A stretch of DNA of 64,000 nt from an uncultured Acetobacteroides sp. (GTDB taxonomy: Bacteria; Bacteroidota; Bacteroidia; Bacteroidales; ZOR0009). This document shows positions 34,695-44,721 of the stretch, one piece after another. The DNA lies in contig NZ_OY782755.1 of NCBI RefSeq assembly GCF_963678165.1, positions 3,162,001-3,226,000 on the forward strand. Direction: 5' to 3'. The first letter of the stretch is position 1. Every line of letters begins with the position of its first letter. A program made the position numbers and the translations under genes. The notes below the pieces were generated by a model that was given only the letters and a program-made list of their open reading frames with translations, had not been told where the DNA came from and did no database searches.

Positions 34695-36116
34695 TTATTC
34701 ACCACCAGTCATGTTCTTTACATTTGAAATCTCCATAAATGAAGCGCCACTGTTCTTTCCAAAACTACCACCAACAACAATAATCAAATCCTCGGGTTTA
34801 AACTTACCCTTATCGCTGACAATCTTCACAGCATCCTTAATGAACTCGTCCCTACTCTCGCGTGGTGAAAAGTATTCGGTATAAATACCATATGAAAGGG
34901 CAAGTTCGCGCATCACACGCTTATGGTAGCACTTCGCAAAAACAGGCAACTTCCCTCTAAATGCTGCCATATACCTACCAGTACGCCCAGTATTCGTATC
35001 TATAATAACAGCTTTAATTGGCAGACTCAACGAAGCCTTAACTGCAGAACGTGCAAGCTGCGCAGTAATCTCATTGTTTACCTTGATATAGCTAATCTCC
35101 TCCTCTGGATTAAGATGCTTTTCAATTTCCATTGCCACACGGCTCATGGTCTTCACCGCATCAATAGGATACTTTCCGTAAGCAGTTTCGCCACTTAGCA
35201 TGATAGCATCAGTACGCTGATAGATTGCATTGGCAATATCACTTACCTCTGCTCGGGTTGGACGAGGATTGTCAATCATGGTGTGAAGCATTTGGGTAGC
35301 AATAATTACGGGCTTACGCATTTGCATTGCTGCTCGAATTAACTTACGCTGCACCACAGGAATCTGCTCAGCAGGAAGTTCAACCCCCAAGTCGCCGCGA
35401 GCCACCATGATTCCATAGGAATAGTTAAGAATTTCTTCGATATTATCTACACCTTCCTTATTTTCAATCTTAGAGATTATTTTAGTCTTACTTTTCTTCT
35501 CATCGAGAATTTTCTGGATAGCAAGCAAGTCGTGTTTGTTACGAACAAATGAGTGGGCTATAAAATCTATATCGTTATCGATAGCCCAATGAATAAACGC
35601 TATATCCTTATCGCTAAGAGGAGGCAACTTTACCTGCACCCCTGGCACATTAACGCTTTTCTTACCTTTTAGAGAACCATTATCCTGCGATTCGCAGAAA
35701 AGAAACTCTTCATTTTTATCGAGTACAAGGAAAGCCAACTCTCCATCATCAACCAGAATGGACGCACCTACTGGAACATCCTTAACAAAATCCTCATAGG
35801 AAACATAGATGGTATCGCCAAAAGATAAACCGTTGCTATCGCCTTTAAACTTAAGTTTATCACCATGCTTTACAACGATATTTTCCTCGTCCTTCATCTT
35901 GCACGTACGTACCTCAGGGCCCTTTGTGTCAACAAGGATGGCTATTTTTTCGGATACAGCCCTTACGTTCTCAATTACGCGTGTAGAATCTTCGGGGGTT
36001 TGATGGGCAGTATTCAAGCGAACAACATCCATTCCTGCTTCGTATAGCTGACGAATAAAATCTATATCACACCTTCTATCTGAAATGGTTGCTACAATCT
36101 TCGTTTTCTTTAGCAT
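34695..36116 (-). CDS. pyk: pyruvate kinase
   Basis: 473 residues. 'KTKIVATISDR' and 'DVVRLNTAHQTPE' form the N-terminal barrel signature. 'KIISKIENKEGVDNIEEIL' carries the catalytic Lys, 'GIMVARGDLGVELPAEQIP' the Mg/PEP site, and 'ATQMLHTMIDNPRPTRAEVS' follows. B-domain about 70-165, C-terminal allosteric domain about 345-473. It converts PEP and ADP to pyruvate and ATP; cytosolic. Together with ppdK nearby the cell has two PEP/pyruvate routes. TACCTTTG -7 element lies 45 bp upstream. Confidence 0.96.
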   Translation of the reverse strand: MLKKTKIVATISDRRCDIDFIRQLYEAGMDVVRLNTAHQTPEDSTRVIENVRAVSEKIAILVDTKGPEVRTCKMKDEENIVVKHGDKLKFKGDSNGLSFGDTIYVSYEDFVKDVPVGASILVDDGELAFLVLDKNEEFLFCESQDNGSLKGKKSVNVPGVQVKLPPLSDKDIAFIHWAIDNDIDFIAHSFVRNKHDLLAIQKILDEKKSKTKIISKIENKEGVDNIEEILNYSYGIMVARGDLGVELPAEQIPVVQRKLIRAAMQMRKPVIIATQMLHTMIDNPRPTRAEVSDIANAIYQRTDAIMLSGETAYGKYPIDAVKTMSRVAMEIEKHLNPEEEISYIKVNNEITAQLARSAVKASLSLPIKAVIIDTNTGRTGRYMAAFRGKLPVFAKCYHKRVMRELALSYGIYTEYFSPRESRDEFIKDAVKIVSDKGKFKPEDLIIVVGGSFGKNSGASFMEISNVKNMTGGE

Positions 36117-36160
36117 CTTTATGCAGTTTTACAGAGTTCGCTTGTATTACTAATTCCCAA

Positions 36161-36168
36161 CAAAGGTA
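36161..36168 (-). promoter_or_regulatory. Bacteroidota -7 element (TACCTTTG) for pyk
   Basis: TACCTTTG on the minus strand, giving a leader of about 38-40 nt before the pyk start. Confidence 0.6.
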
Positions 36169-36360
36169 GTTTTTTAGGAGGTTTGCTAAAGCATTGTACG
36201 CCAGCCTTCACTCATTTTAACAAAGCATATATTAGGCTACCTAAAGATCATATTTTTACAGTATCCCTAAATATTCTCATATACGCATACCGTTATTCAT
36301 AAAAAATGCGTTAAGATCATTATATTCGCACGTTTGAATATTTGAATAAACGGTGTGGAG

Positions 36361-37272
36361 ATGGAATGGATTAATTACAAAGATGATTATTTAAATTTTT
36401 TGAGGTTGGAAAAGGGTCTCTCGGAGAACTCCTTAATGGCATACGAAAGAGACTTCAACAAACTTCATTCATTCGTACAAACGAGCTATACAAAACTTTC
36501 GCCCACGGACATTAAACAAAACCACCTGGAGGAGTTTCTTGCCTCGCTATACGACAGTGGACTTAATGCCCGCTCTCAAGCAAGGGTTTTAAGCAGCATC
36601 AAAGGTTTTTACAAGTACCTAATGCTCGAGGATATTATAGAAGAAGACCCTACAGAACTTATTCAGGGTCCGAAACTCGACAGAAAGTTGCCTCACACCC
36701 TAACGGTGGATGAAATCGATGCGCTTATTGCCGCCATTGATCTTAGCAAGCCCGAAGGGTCTCGAAACAGAGCAATACTCGAAACCTTATACAGCTGCGG
36801 GCTACGGGTAACAGAAGCCATCAGCCTCCGGCTGAGCGATCTATTCTTCAGAGAAGAGTACATCCGCGTTATTGGCAAAGGCAACAAAGAGCGCCTTGTC
36901 CCCATCAACCAAAAGGCTATTGGCTATATCGAGAAATACATTACAGACCGCAACAAACTAAACATAAATCCCAAAGCGGATAATATTCTTTTCCTGAACC
37001 GCCGGGGCAACCAGCTTACCCGTGTAATGGTGTTTACCATTATTAAGGAACTCAGCCGCAAGATTGGGCTGAAGAAAAAGATCAGCCCCCACACCTTCCG
37101 CCACTCGTTTGCATCGCATCTTTTCGAACGAGGAGCAGACTTAAGGGTTATCCAGGAGCTGCTTGGCCACGAAACCATCATCACCACCGAAATTTACACG
37201 CACCTCGAGAAGGAGCATCTGCGCGAAGTGCTGCTAATGCACCATCCGAGGGCTATAATGCCAAAGGGGTAA
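36361..37272 (+). CDS. xerD: tyrosine recombinase XerD
   Basis: Start taken at the ATG of 'MEWINYKDDYLNFLRLEKG'; GTGGAG just before it then serves as ribosome-binding sequence, although a GTG start two codons earlier is possible. 303 residues. N-terminal SAM-like core-binding domain (about 5-90, 'LSENSLMAYERDFNKLHSFV') and catalytic domain with Arg in 'TLYSCGLRVTEAISL', Lys in 'IGKGNKERLVP', His-x2-Arg in 'SPHTFRHSFASHLFERGADL', His in 'LGHETI' and Tyr in 'TTEIYTH'. Length and lack of nearby att sites fit the housekeeping Xer role in chromosome dimer resolution at dif rather than a phage integrase. Confidence 0.92.
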   Translation: MEWINYKDDYLNFLRLEKGLSENSLMAYERDFNKLHSFVQTSYTKLSPTDIKQNHLEEFLASLYDSGLNARSQARVLSSIKGFYKYLMLEDIIEEDPTELIQGPKLDRKLPHTLTVDEIDALIAAIDLSKPEGSRNRAILETLYSCGLRVTEAISLRLSDLFFREEYIRVIGKGNKERLVPINQKAIGYIEKYITDRNKLNINPKADNILFLNRRGNQLTRVMVFTIIKELSRKIGLKKKISPHTFRHSFASHLFERGADLRVIQELLGHETIITTEIYTHLEKEHLREVLLMHHPRAIMPKG

Positions 37273-37382
37273 CCGAAATCACACCAAAATCAAATCCACT
37301 ACTAATACGTTAATTAAACCTATAATTAAGCGAACCAAAAGGCTATAACACAGTTTAAGGAATGCAGTTTTGCAAAAATTCA

Positions 37383-37390
37383 TACCTTTG
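37383..37390 (+). promoter_or_regulatory. Bacteroidota -7 element (TACCTTTG) for ppdK
   Basis: TACCTTTG 60 bp before the start codon, giving a leader of about 50 nt. Confidence 0.6.
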
Positions 37391-37449
37391 AAGCCCTTAT
37401 AGGATTGTATAACAAAGCGAAATAACAACCTAAAAACAATTTCGATAAA

Positions 37450-40185
37450 ATGTCACAAGTAAAACGCGTGTATACCTTCGGAAACAAGCAAGCCGAAGGT
37501 AACGGTAAAATGCGTGAGCTTCTTGGCGGTAAGGGCGCAAACCTTGCCGAAATGAACCTCATCGGCATGCCAGTTCCTCCCGGATTTACCATCACTACTG
37601 AAGTTTGTACAGAGTACTTCAAACTAGGAAAGGACGAAGTTGTAAAGACCCTTGTTCCTGAAGTAGAAAAAGCCGTAAAGTACGTGGAAGACATCATGGG
37701 TATGAAGTTCGGAAACAACGAAGATCCACTTCTTGTTTCTGTACGTTCAGGCTCTCGTGCTTCTATGCCAGGTATGATGGACACCATCCTTAACCTTGGT
37801 TTGAACGATGAGGCTGTTGAAGGTATTGCAAAGAAGAGCGGAAACGAAAGATTTGCTTGGGACTCATACCGCCGTTTCGTACAAATGTACGGCGACGTTG
37901 TTCTTGGTATGAAGCCTGCTTCGAAGGAAGAGGAAGATCCATTTGAAGTTATTATTGACCACCTTAAGGAAGAGAAAGGCGTTGAAAACGACACCGATCT
38001 TACCACTGCAGATCTTAAGGAGCTTGTTTCTCGCTTCAAGGCTGCTGTTAAGAAGGTTACTGGTCACGACTTCCCAACCAGCCCATGGGAGCAGCTTTGG
38101 GGTGCTGTTTGCTCAGTATTCGACAGCTGGATGAACGACCGCGCTATCCTTTACCGCCAGCTTAACAAGATTCCTGCTGATTGGGGAACTGCCGTTAACG
38201 TACAGGCAATGGTATTTGGTAACATGGGCGAAACATCGGCTACTGGCGTTTGCTTTTCTCGCGACTCAAGCACAGGCGAAAACCTATTCAACGGTGAGTA
38301 CCTAGTTAACGCTCAAGGTGAAGACGTAGTGGCAGGTATCCGTACCCCACAAGAAATTACCATTATTGGTTCACAACGTTGGGCTGCCCGCAAGAGCATG
38401 TCTGAAGCAGAAAGAAAGGCAACCTTCCCATCTCTAGAAGAGGTTATGCCTGCTGCTTACAAGGAACTTTTTGATATCCAAAAGAAGATGGACACCTACT
38501 TCAAGGATATGCAAGATATGGAGTTCACCATCCAAGATGGTAAGCTTTGGATGCTTCAAACCCGTAATGGCAAGCGTACTGGTGCTGCAATGGTTAAGAT
38601 TGCTATGGACCTAACCCGCGAAGGTCTTCTTTCCGAAGAAGAGGCCATCCTACGCGTTGAGCCTAACAAGCTAGACGAGCTTCTTCACCCAGTATTCGAC
38701 AAGGCTGCCATCAAGAATGCGAAGACGATCTCTCGTGGTCTTCCTGCTTCTCCTGGTGCTGCTACCGGCCAAATCGTATTCTTTGCTGATGATGCAGAGG
38801 AGTGGGCAAACAACGGTAAGGAAACCATCCTTGTTCGTATCGAGACTTCGCCAGAAGACCTTAAGGGTATGAACGTAGCTAACGGTATCCTAACCGCTCG
38901 TGGTGGTATGACCTCTCACGCTGCCGTTGTGGCTCGTGGTATGGGTAAGTGCTGCGTATCGGGCGCTAGCAACCTTAAGATCGACTACAAGGCTCGCACC
39001 CTAGAGGTTGACGGGAAAGTATATAATGAAGGTGACTTTATCTCGCTAAACGGTACCACCGGTGAAGTTTACGACGGTAAGGTTGGAACCCAAAAGCCAG
39101 AGCTTAGCGGTGACTTCGGCGAAATCATGAAGATGGCCGATAAGTACGCTAAGATGCTTGTTAGAACCAACGCAGACACCCCACACGACGCTAAGGTAGC
39201 TCGCGAGTTCGGCGCTCAAGGTATTGGTCTTTGCCGTACCGAGCACATGTTCTTCGAAGGCGACCGCATCAAGAGCGTTCGCGAGATGATTCTTGCTAAC
39301 GATGAGGCTGGCCGTCGTAAGGCGCTTGCTAAGCTTCTGCCTATGCAGCGCGAAGACTTCGAAGGCATCTTCGAGGTAATGGCTGGTCTTGCCGTAACCG
39401 TACGCCTACTCGACCCACCATTGCACGAGTTTGTTCCTCACGAAGAGAAGCAACAGCGCGAAATGGCTGCCGAGCTTGGCATTTCTTTCGAAGAGGTATG
39501 CGAGAAAGTTCACAGCCTTGAGGAAGTTAACCCAATGCTTGGACACCGTGGCTGCCGCCTAGGTAACACCTACCCCGAGATCACCGAAATGCAAGCTCGC
39601 GCTATCATCGAGGCTGCTCTTAACCTTAAGAAGAAGGGCGTTAACGCCGCTAAGGTTGAAATCATGGTTCCTCTTGTTGGTAACGTTAAGGAGCTGGAGT
39701 ACCAAAAGGATATCATCGACACCACCATCGCTAAGGTATTCGCAGAGTACGGCGATAAGGTTGAGTACACCGTTGGTACCATGATCGAGGTTCCTCGTGC
39801 TGCGGTAACCGCTGACGAGATTGCTAAGGTTGCCCAGTTCTTCTCATTCGGAACCAACGACCTTACCCAGATGACCCTTGGTTTCTCTCGCGACGATATC
39901 GGCAAGTTCCTTCCCGAATATCTTAAGAGAGGTATCCTTAAGGTTGACCCATTCGAAGTACTCGACCAAGAAGGCGTTGGCCAGCTGGTTAAGGGTGCCG
40001 TTGCTAAGGGTCGTAACTCGCGCGAAAACCTTAAGTGCGGTATCTGCGGTGAGCACGGTGGAGAGCCATCGTCAGTTGAATTCTGCCACTTCGCAGGGCT
40101 TAACTACGTTTCTTGCTCGCCATTCCGTGTGCCAATCGCACGCCTTGCTGCTGCTCAAGCTGCCATCAAGGATAGCAAGAAGTAG
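37450..40185 (+). CDS. ppdK: pyruvate, phosphate dikinase
   Basis: 911 residues. N-terminal ATP-grasp domain ('GGKGANLAEMNLIGMPVPPG', 'VSVRSGSRASMPGMMDTILN'), central swivelling domain with phospho-His490 in 'GGMTSHAAVVARGMGKCCVS', and C-terminal PEP/pyruvate TIM barrel ('GIGLCRTEHMFFEGDR', 'GTMIEVPRAAV', 'SFGTNDLTQMT', 'KCGICGEHGGEPSSV'). It interconverts PEP, AMP and PPi with pyruvate, ATP and phosphate; cytosolic. Codons are restricted (CTT for Leu, GGT for Gly, CGT/CGC for Arg), a sign of high expression. PPi use links it to the membrane pyrophosphatase in this window. Confidence 0.97.
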   Translation: MSQVKRVYTFGNKQAEGNGKMRELLGGKGANLAEMNLIGMPVPPGFTITTEVCTEYFKLGKDEVVKTLVPEVEKAVKYVEDIMGMKFGNNEDPLLVSVRSGSRASMPGMMDTILNLGLNDEAVEGIAKKSGNERFAWDSYRRFVQMYGDVVLGMKPASKEEEDPFEVIIDHLKEEKGVENDTDLTTADLKELVSRFKAAVKKVTGHDFPTSPWEQLWGAVCSVFDSWMNDRAILYRQLNKIPADWGTAVNVQAMVFGNMGETSATGVCFSRDSSTGENLFNGEYLVNAQGEDVVAGIRTPQEITIIGSQRWAARKSMSEAERKATFPSLEEVMPAAYKELFDIQKKMDTYFKDMQDMEFTIQDGKLWMLQTRNGKRTGAAMVKIAMDLTREGLLSEEEAILRVEPNKLDELLHPVFDKAAIKNAKTISRGLPASPGAATGQIVFFADDAEEWANNGKETILVRIETSPEDLKGMNVANGILTARGGMTSHAAVVARGMGKCCVSGASNLKIDYKARTLEVDGKVYNEGDFISLNGTTGEVYDGKVGTQKPELSGDFGEIMKMADKYAKMLVRTNADTPHDAKVAREFGAQGIGLCRTEHMFFEGDRIKSVREMILANDEAGRRKALAKLLPMQREDFEGIFEVMAGLAVTVRLLDPPLHEFVPHEEKQQREMAAELGISFEEVCEKVHSLEEVNPMLGHRGCRLGNTYPEITEMQARAIIEAALNLKKKGVNAAKVEIMVPLVGNVKELEYQKDIIDTTIAKVFAEYGDKVEYTVGTMIEVPRAAVTADEIAKVAQFFSFGTNDLTQMTLGFSRDDIGKFLPEYLKRGILKVDPFEVLDQEGVGQLVKGAVAKGRNSRENLKCGICGEHGGEPSSVEFCHFAGLNYVSCSPFRVPIARLAAAQAAIKDSKK

Positions 40186-40206
40186 TACCTACTTCAACAT
40201 ATATAG

Positions 40207-40237
40207 AAAGAGCCGCCTTTGTGCGGCTCTTTTTGTT
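40207..40237 (+). terminator. Rho-independent terminator of ppdK
   Basis: Stem AAAGAGCCGC (40207-40216) with 40223-40232, loop CTTTGT, followed by TTTTG. Confidence 0.9.
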
Positions 40238-40299
40238 TACAGCTAGCCCCCGTTGCGAATACCATCCACCTCCGACATGCGGTAAAGTCCGGCAATCCT

Positions 40300-40593
40300 G
40301 ACATGAAGATTAGCGATCTTGATGTGAAGGTTGGCGTTCTTAACATGAAGATTAGCGATTTTCATATGAAGTTTGGCATTCTTCACATGAAGGTTGATGA
40401 TCTTGACATGAAGGTTAGCGTTTTTCATATCAAGTTTGACGATCTTCACATGAAGGTTGGCGATATTGACGTGAAGATTAGCGATCTTGACATGAAGGTT
40501 GACATTCTTCGCATGAAAGTTGACGATCTTCACATCAAGTTTGACATTCCTCACATGAAAGTTGGCGATCTTGACGTGAAGGTTGGCGAACTT
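40300..40593. repeat. 21-bp-period array, 14 units
   Basis: Fourteen consecutive units of exactly 21 bp (a degenerate fifteenth at 40279-40299). Shared core nACATGAAGnTTnGCGATCTT with many substitutions and no indel. Because 21 is divisible by three, both strands stay open and read as heptads ('MKVGDLD' on plus, 'NLHVKIA' on minus). I treat it as non-coding because its frame runs into copA out of frame and no start signal stands out. Located between the ppdK terminator and the copA promoter. Confidence 0.92.
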
Positions 40594-40706
40594 CACGCAT
40601 CCGCGAATGGCAAACTCCTCGATTTCACCCCATGCACATCCGATTTTAGCATCGGCAACCTGATAAATATCATAGCTCTTCACCAACATATTCGCCCCAA
40701 TCATCC

Positions 40707-40714
40707 TACTTTTG
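40707..40714 (+). promoter_or_regulatory. -7 element (TACTTTTG) for copA
   Basis: TACTTTTG ends 15 bp before the ATG of copA. This placement argues against an earlier TTG start, which lies inside the element. Confidence 0.55.
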
Positions 40715-40729
40715 TGGAAAACCATTGCC

Positions 40730-43138
40730 ATGCCACAAGCATCAATCAGCATAGGGGCCGGCGGTGCCCTTGCTGCCGAAGCTATTGCCGAGCAGCTTAC
40801 CGCCGCAGGGCTAACCCCGATCAGCATAAATGCGACCAGCGGGGTGCTCTCGTTCGGCTACAAGGATGGTGCGGCCCTCCGCCACGCCGTCGAGGTGCTG
40901 CGCCGCTACGGCGTGGCGCTGGAGCTGAAGCGGGAGGTATTTCCCATTACCGGCATGAGCTGCGCCTCGTGCGCGGCCAGCGCCCAAACGATGCTATCCG
41001 CCGCCGAGGGCGTGGTGGAGGCATCGGTGAACATCGCCACCGAGTCGGGGCTGGTGGAGTACGCGCCAGCGCTCACCTCCCCTACCGACCTTCGGAGGGT
41101 GCTCCAGCAGGTGGGCTTCGACCTCATCATCGAGGAGGACAAGGCGGCGCTGGACGAGGAGGTGGCGCAGCAGCAGCGGGCGCACCTCAGGCAGCTCCGG
41201 AGGCAAACCGTTGGGGCCATTGCCTTCTCGATCCCCACGGCAGCCATTGGCATGCTTTGGATGGAGTGGCGCTACGCCAACGTGGCCATGTGGCTGCTCG
41301 CGACCCCGGTACTGCTCATCTTCGGGCAGCAGTTCTTCGTAAACGCCTGGCGGCAGGCTCGCCATCGAAAGGCGAACATGGACACGCTGGTGGCCATCAG
41401 CACCGCTACGTCCTACGCCTTCAGCGTATTCAACACGCTGCTCACCGAGGTATGGCTTCGCCAAGGGCTTGAGGCGCACGTCTACTTCGAAGCATCGGCC
41501 GTAATCATCTCGTTTATTCTGCTAGGAAGACTCCTTGAGGAGCGAGCCAAAAGCAGCACCTCGTCGGCCATCAGGCAGCTGGTAGGGCTACAGCCCAACA
41601 CGGTTGTCCGCATCAACAGCAACGGCGAAGAGGAAGAGATCCCCATCGCCAAGGTGCTTAAGGGCGATAGGCTGATTGCCAAGCCAGGCGAGAAGATTGC
41701 GGTAGACGGAAGGGTGGCCTCCGGCAGCTCGTTCGTGGACGAAAGCATGATTACCGGCGAGCCCATCGCCTCGGAGAAGTTCGAAGGCGAGCCCGTATAC
41801 GCGGGCACCATCAACCAGAACGGATACCTTACCTATATAGCCGAGAAAATTGGGGGTGAAACCATCCTAGCCCAAATCGTGAAAAAGGTGCAGGAGGCGC
41901 AGGGAAGCAAGGCCCCCGTGCAGCACCTGGTGGATAGGATTGCGGGGATATTCGTTCCCGTGGTGATGGCCATTGCCCTCGCCAGCTTTGGACTATGGAT
42001 GGCGCTTGGGGGCGACAACGCCGTGTCGATGGCCATCCTATCGTTTGTAACCGTGCTGGTAATCGCCTGCCCCTGCGCGCTAGGGCTGGCAACGCCAACG
42101 GCCATCATGGTTGCCATGGGCAAGGGTGCACAGCGCGGAATCCTAATTAAGGATGCCGAGAGCCTTGAGATGGCCCAAAAAGTAGGCGTTGTCCTGCTCG
42201 ACAAGACAGGCACCATTACCCAAGGAGATGTAAAAGTCGACAGCATTGAGTGGGACAGCGAGGCTGACATCAACCAACTCTCGTCGGCGCTCTACAGCAT
42301 AGAAAAGCGATCGAACCACCCGCTAGCAAACGCCGTAGTGGCCTACCTCGAAGGTCAAGGCAAAGCTGCTGACATCTCGGAATTCGAAAGCATCACCGGA
42401 CGTGGAGTAAGAGCCACCATCGGCACCACTAGCTACTACGTAGGCAACCTACAGCTTATCGAAGAGCAGCATATTCCTATTTCGGATAGGATGATGGAGG
42501 CCTTCGAGCATCATTCGGACCAAGGGCGCACGGTGGTTCTTTTCGCCCAGCAGGATGGCGTTGTGGCAGCCATAGCGCTATCCGACCAGCTAAAGCCCAC
42601 CTCAGCCGAGGCCATACGAAGGCTCCGTGAGAGGGGAATCGAAGTGGTAATGCTCACCGGCGACGCCGACAGGGTTGCACAGGCCGTTGCCAAGCAGGTC
42701 GGCGTTAGCGGGTACAGAAGCCAGCTGCTTCCATCCGACAAGTCGGATTTCGTAAAGCAGCTGCAAGCCGAAGGGAAAGTGGTGGCCATGGTTGGCGATG
42801 GCATCAACGATGCCGAAGCGCTGGCCCAAGCCAACGTCAGCATCGCCATGGGCAAAGGTACCGACATTGCCATGTCGGTGGCCAAGATCACCATCATCTC
42901 CTCCGACTTAACGAAGGTTGCAGAGGCTATAACCCTCTCCTCCATCACCACCCGCACCATCAGGCAGAACCTTTTCTGGGCGTTCATCTACAACGTTGTC
43001 GGCATTCCGATAGCGGCAGGAGCGCTATTCCCGCTGACGGGATTCATGCTCAACCCCATGGTGGCAAGCGCGGCCATGGCGCTCAGCTCCGTATCGGTGG
43101 TGTCGAACAGCCTTCGGATTCGTTCGCACAAAATCTAG
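40730..43138 (+). CDS. copA: copper-translocating P1B-type ATPase
   Basis: 802 residues from '[19 protein letters not shown]'. Residues about 3-66 look like an HMA fold without Cys. A true HMA domain follows with '[10 protein letters not shown]' (Cys78, Cys81). Eight transmembrane segments with ion-binding '[13 protein letters not shown]' (Cys447-Pro-Cys449), actuator '[12 protein letters not shown]', phosphorylation site 'DKTGTITQG' (Asp491), '[12 protein letters not shown]' (HP nucleotide motif) and '[15 protein letters not shown]'. CPC identifies a Cu(I)/Ag(I) exporter in the cytoplasmic membrane. A small HMA chaperone gene follows after 39 bp; copper export is therefore well supported. 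No metal-responsive regulator is adjacent. Confidence 0.95.
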   Translation: MPQASISIGAGGALAAEAIAEQLTAAGLTPISINATSGVLSFGYKDGAALRHAVEVLRRYGVALELKREVFPITGMSCASCAASAQTMLSAAEGVVEASVNIATESGLVEYAPALTSPTDLRRVLQQVGFDLIIEEDKAALDEEVAQQQRAHLRQLRRQTVGAIAFSIPTAAIGMLWMEWRYANVAMWLLATPVLLIFGQQFFVNAWRQARHRKANMDTLVAISTATSYAFSVFNTLLTEVWLRQGLEAHVYFEASAVIISFILLGRLLEERAKSSTSSAIRQLVGLQPNTVVRINSNGEEEEIPIAKVLKGDRLIAKPGEKIAVDGRVASGSSFVDESMITGEPIASEKFEGEPVYAGTINQNGYLTYIAEKIGGETILAQIVKKVQEAQGSKAPVQHLVDRIAGIFVPVVMAIALASFGLWMALGGDNAVSMAILSFVTVLVIACPCALGLATPTAIMVAMGKGAQRGILIKDAESLEMAQKVGVVLLDKTGTITQGDVKVDSIEWDSEADINQLSSALYSIEKRSNHPLANAVVAYLEGQGKAADISEFESITGRGVRATIGTTSYYVGNLQLIEEQHIPISDRMMEAFEHHSDQGRTVVLFAQQDGVVAAIALSDQLKPTSAEAIRRLRERGIEVVMLTGDADRVAQAVAKQVGVSGYRSQLLPSDKSDFVKQLQAEGKVVAMVGDGINDAEALAQANVSIAMGKGTDIAMSVAKITIISSDLTKVAEAITLSSITTRTIRQNLFWAFIYNVVGIPIAAGALFPLTGFMLNPMVASAAMALSSVSVVSNSLRIRSHKI

Positions 43139-43177
43139 CGTTGAATGTTACTAGGGAAAATTATAAAACCGAATATC

Positions 43178-43387
43178 ATGACCAAGTTTGAATTCAAGAC
43201 AACCATCAACTGCGGCGGATGCCTGGCAAAGGTAAAACCCGTACTCGACGCCAACAGCAGCATCAAGAGCTGGAATGTTGATACCTCGACACCCGAAAAG
43301 GTGCTAACCGTAGAAACCGACAGCGCAACGCCCGAGCAAATCATCGATGCGCTGGCTAAAATCGGGTACAAGGCCGAGCTGAAGTAA
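43178..43387 (+). CDS. heavy-metal-associated (CopZ-like) copper chaperone
   Basis: Start set at 'MTKFEFKTTINCGGCLAKVK'; an earlier in-frame Met lacks a good context. 69 residues, a single HMA domain of ferredoxin-like fold with metal site 'NCGGC' (C-x2-C, Cys12 and Cys15) and the expected C-terminal 'IIDALAKIGYKAELK'. Likely delivers Cu(I) to the preceding P-type ATPase in the cytosol; the 39-bp spacing suggests co-transcription. Confidence 0.88.
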   Translation: MTKFEFKTTINCGGCLAKVKPVLDANSSIKSWNVDTSTPEKVLTVETDSATPEQIIDALAKIGYKAELK

Positions 43388-43525
43388 GCGATAGCGCCCG
43401 CAATTCATACAGATAATGCAAAGCTGAGCCCCTGGTTCTTTTTGCATTATTTGCATACGCGCAGCCGCAACCCCATCCTCGGAAGCAATTAATACCTATC
43501 TTGCCCAAAAGAATACAGAGCAGCA

Positions 43526-44008
43526 ATGATACGACCAGCAACCTCCGCAGATGCCTCCGCCATCTGCAGCATCTACAACCATTACATAGAGAATACGGTA
43601 ATCACCTTCGAGGAAGATGTTCTTACCGAAGATGAAATGGCCGAACGAATACGCGCATACAGCGAGAAGTACACCTACATCGTGTACGAGGAGAATGGAG
43701 AGGTGATTGGATATGCCTACGGCTCGAGCTGGAGAACACGAAGGGCGTACCGATTCAGCACCGAGACCACCGTTTACCTAAAGGATGGAGCCGCAGGGAA
43801 AGGAATTGGCACCTTGCTCTACACCGAGCTCATTGTAAGGCTTAAAGAAAAAGGATTCCACTCGCTGATAGGCTGCATAACCCTACCCAACGAAAACAGC
43901 GAGAAACTCCACGAGAAGATGGGATTTAAAAAAGTAGCCCACTTCCACGAAGCGGGCCGGAAATTCGATCAATGGCTTGACGTTGGCTTCTGGGAAAAGC
44001 TGGTCTAA
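43526..44008 (+). CDS. GNAT N-acetyltransferase of the phosphinothricin acetyltransferase type
   Basis: 160 residues, a single GNAT domain: 'MIRPATSADASAICSIYNHY', 'TYIVYEENGEVIGYAYGSSW', acetyl-CoA pyrophosphate loop 'VYLKDGAAGKGIGTLLYTEL' and C-terminal 'SLIGCITLPNENSEKLHEKM'. These resemble Pat/MnaT amino-group acetyltransferases acting on phosphinothricin-like or methionine sulfoxide/sulfoximine substrates. The actual substrate is unknown. Its stop overlaps by 4 bp the stop of the convergent gene. Confidence 0.9.
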   Translation: MIRPATSADASAICSIYNHYIENTVITFEEDVLTEDEMAERIRAYSEKYTYIVYEENGEVIGYAYGSSWRTRRAYRFSTETTVYLKDGAAGKGIGTLLYTELIVRLKEKGFHSLIGCITLPNENSEKLHEKMGFKKVAHFHEAGRKFDQWLDVGFWEKLV

Positions 44009-44721
44009 ATCGAGTTTAACTCCTCGGCAAACAACCCCTTTAGCCGATTTATCACAACAGGGAAGGTAAAAAGATCATGCTTTTTGTTCTTCTTTTCAAA
44101 GAAGGCAGAGGCAATCGTACAAATCCCCATAACCTCATTGTAAAGCGAGCATAGCGTTGCAACCTGCCGATCGTCCAACTCGCGACCAGTGGATAAGAGA
44201 GACACTTGCACTTCCTTCATCTCGTTAAGCAGCGCTGCCTGTTGCGTTAGCCTATCAAGAAGGAATGAATTCACGCCATTTCTGACTAGTTCACCCCGCA
44301 CTCCTGCTGATAAGTTTAATGCGAAATGCTCCAACAGGCATATCAGTTCTTCCTCCGACAGCGCTGTTAGCTTTTTCTGAAACATTGTAAACCCTAAAGT
44401 AGCCAAGCTGCTGCTTTTCCTCTCCGGATTAGCCTGAAAATCCACTTCAATCTGCACTTTCAGGCAGCTTAAATCGAAGGCAGCCTTTTGCAGGGAGTCG
44501 TAAATGTCAAACTTTAAAAATTGGAGAACGTTGGGTAGGCTCAAGCCAAGTATTTCAGAGAAGGCATTATCCAGCCGGTTGTCAAGATCCGTAATATAGC
44601 TGCGCGTCCACAACGAACGAATCACCGAAAGTTCCTTTATGCAGCAGCGCAAATTTGCTGCAATCATTTTTCCACCAGCCAGCATAAGTGCATCACTGTA
44701 AGGGTAGTTCCGAGTAACCAT
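44005..44721 (-). CDS. hypothetical helical protein
   Basis: 238 residues without signal peptide, membrane segment or recognised domain. Mostly helical and Leu-rich ('AANLRCCIKELSVIRSLWTR', 'ALSEEELICLLEHFALNLSA'); the C-terminal part resembles a helical bundle ('CSLYNEVMGICTIASAFFEK'). Cytosolic, function unknown. Base composition is similar to neighbours. It overlaps the GNAT gene 3' end by 4 bp and has a long AT-rich upstream region. Confidence 0.65.
   Translation of the reverse strand: MVTRNYPYSDALMLAGGKMIAANLRCCIKELSVIRSLWTRSYITDLDNRLDNAFSEILGLSLPNVLQFLKFDIYDSLQKAAFDLSCLKVQIEVDFQANPERKSSSLATLGFTMFQKKLTALSEEELICLLEHFALNLSAGVRGELVRNGVNSFLLDRLTQQAALLNEMKEVQVSLLSTGRELDDRQVATLCSLYNEVMGICTIASAFFEKKNKKHDLFTFPVVINRLKGLFAEELNSI

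Noticed and set aside
36361..37272. Phage or transposon integrase
   Set aside because: Length, motif set and lack of flanking direct repeats or mobile genes fit housekeeping XerD better.
40219..40827. Coding sequences of heptad repeats over the 40300 array, both strands
   Set aside because: Openness follows from a 21-bp period; the plus frame begins inside the ppdK terminator and runs out of frame into copA, the minus frame begins inside copA.
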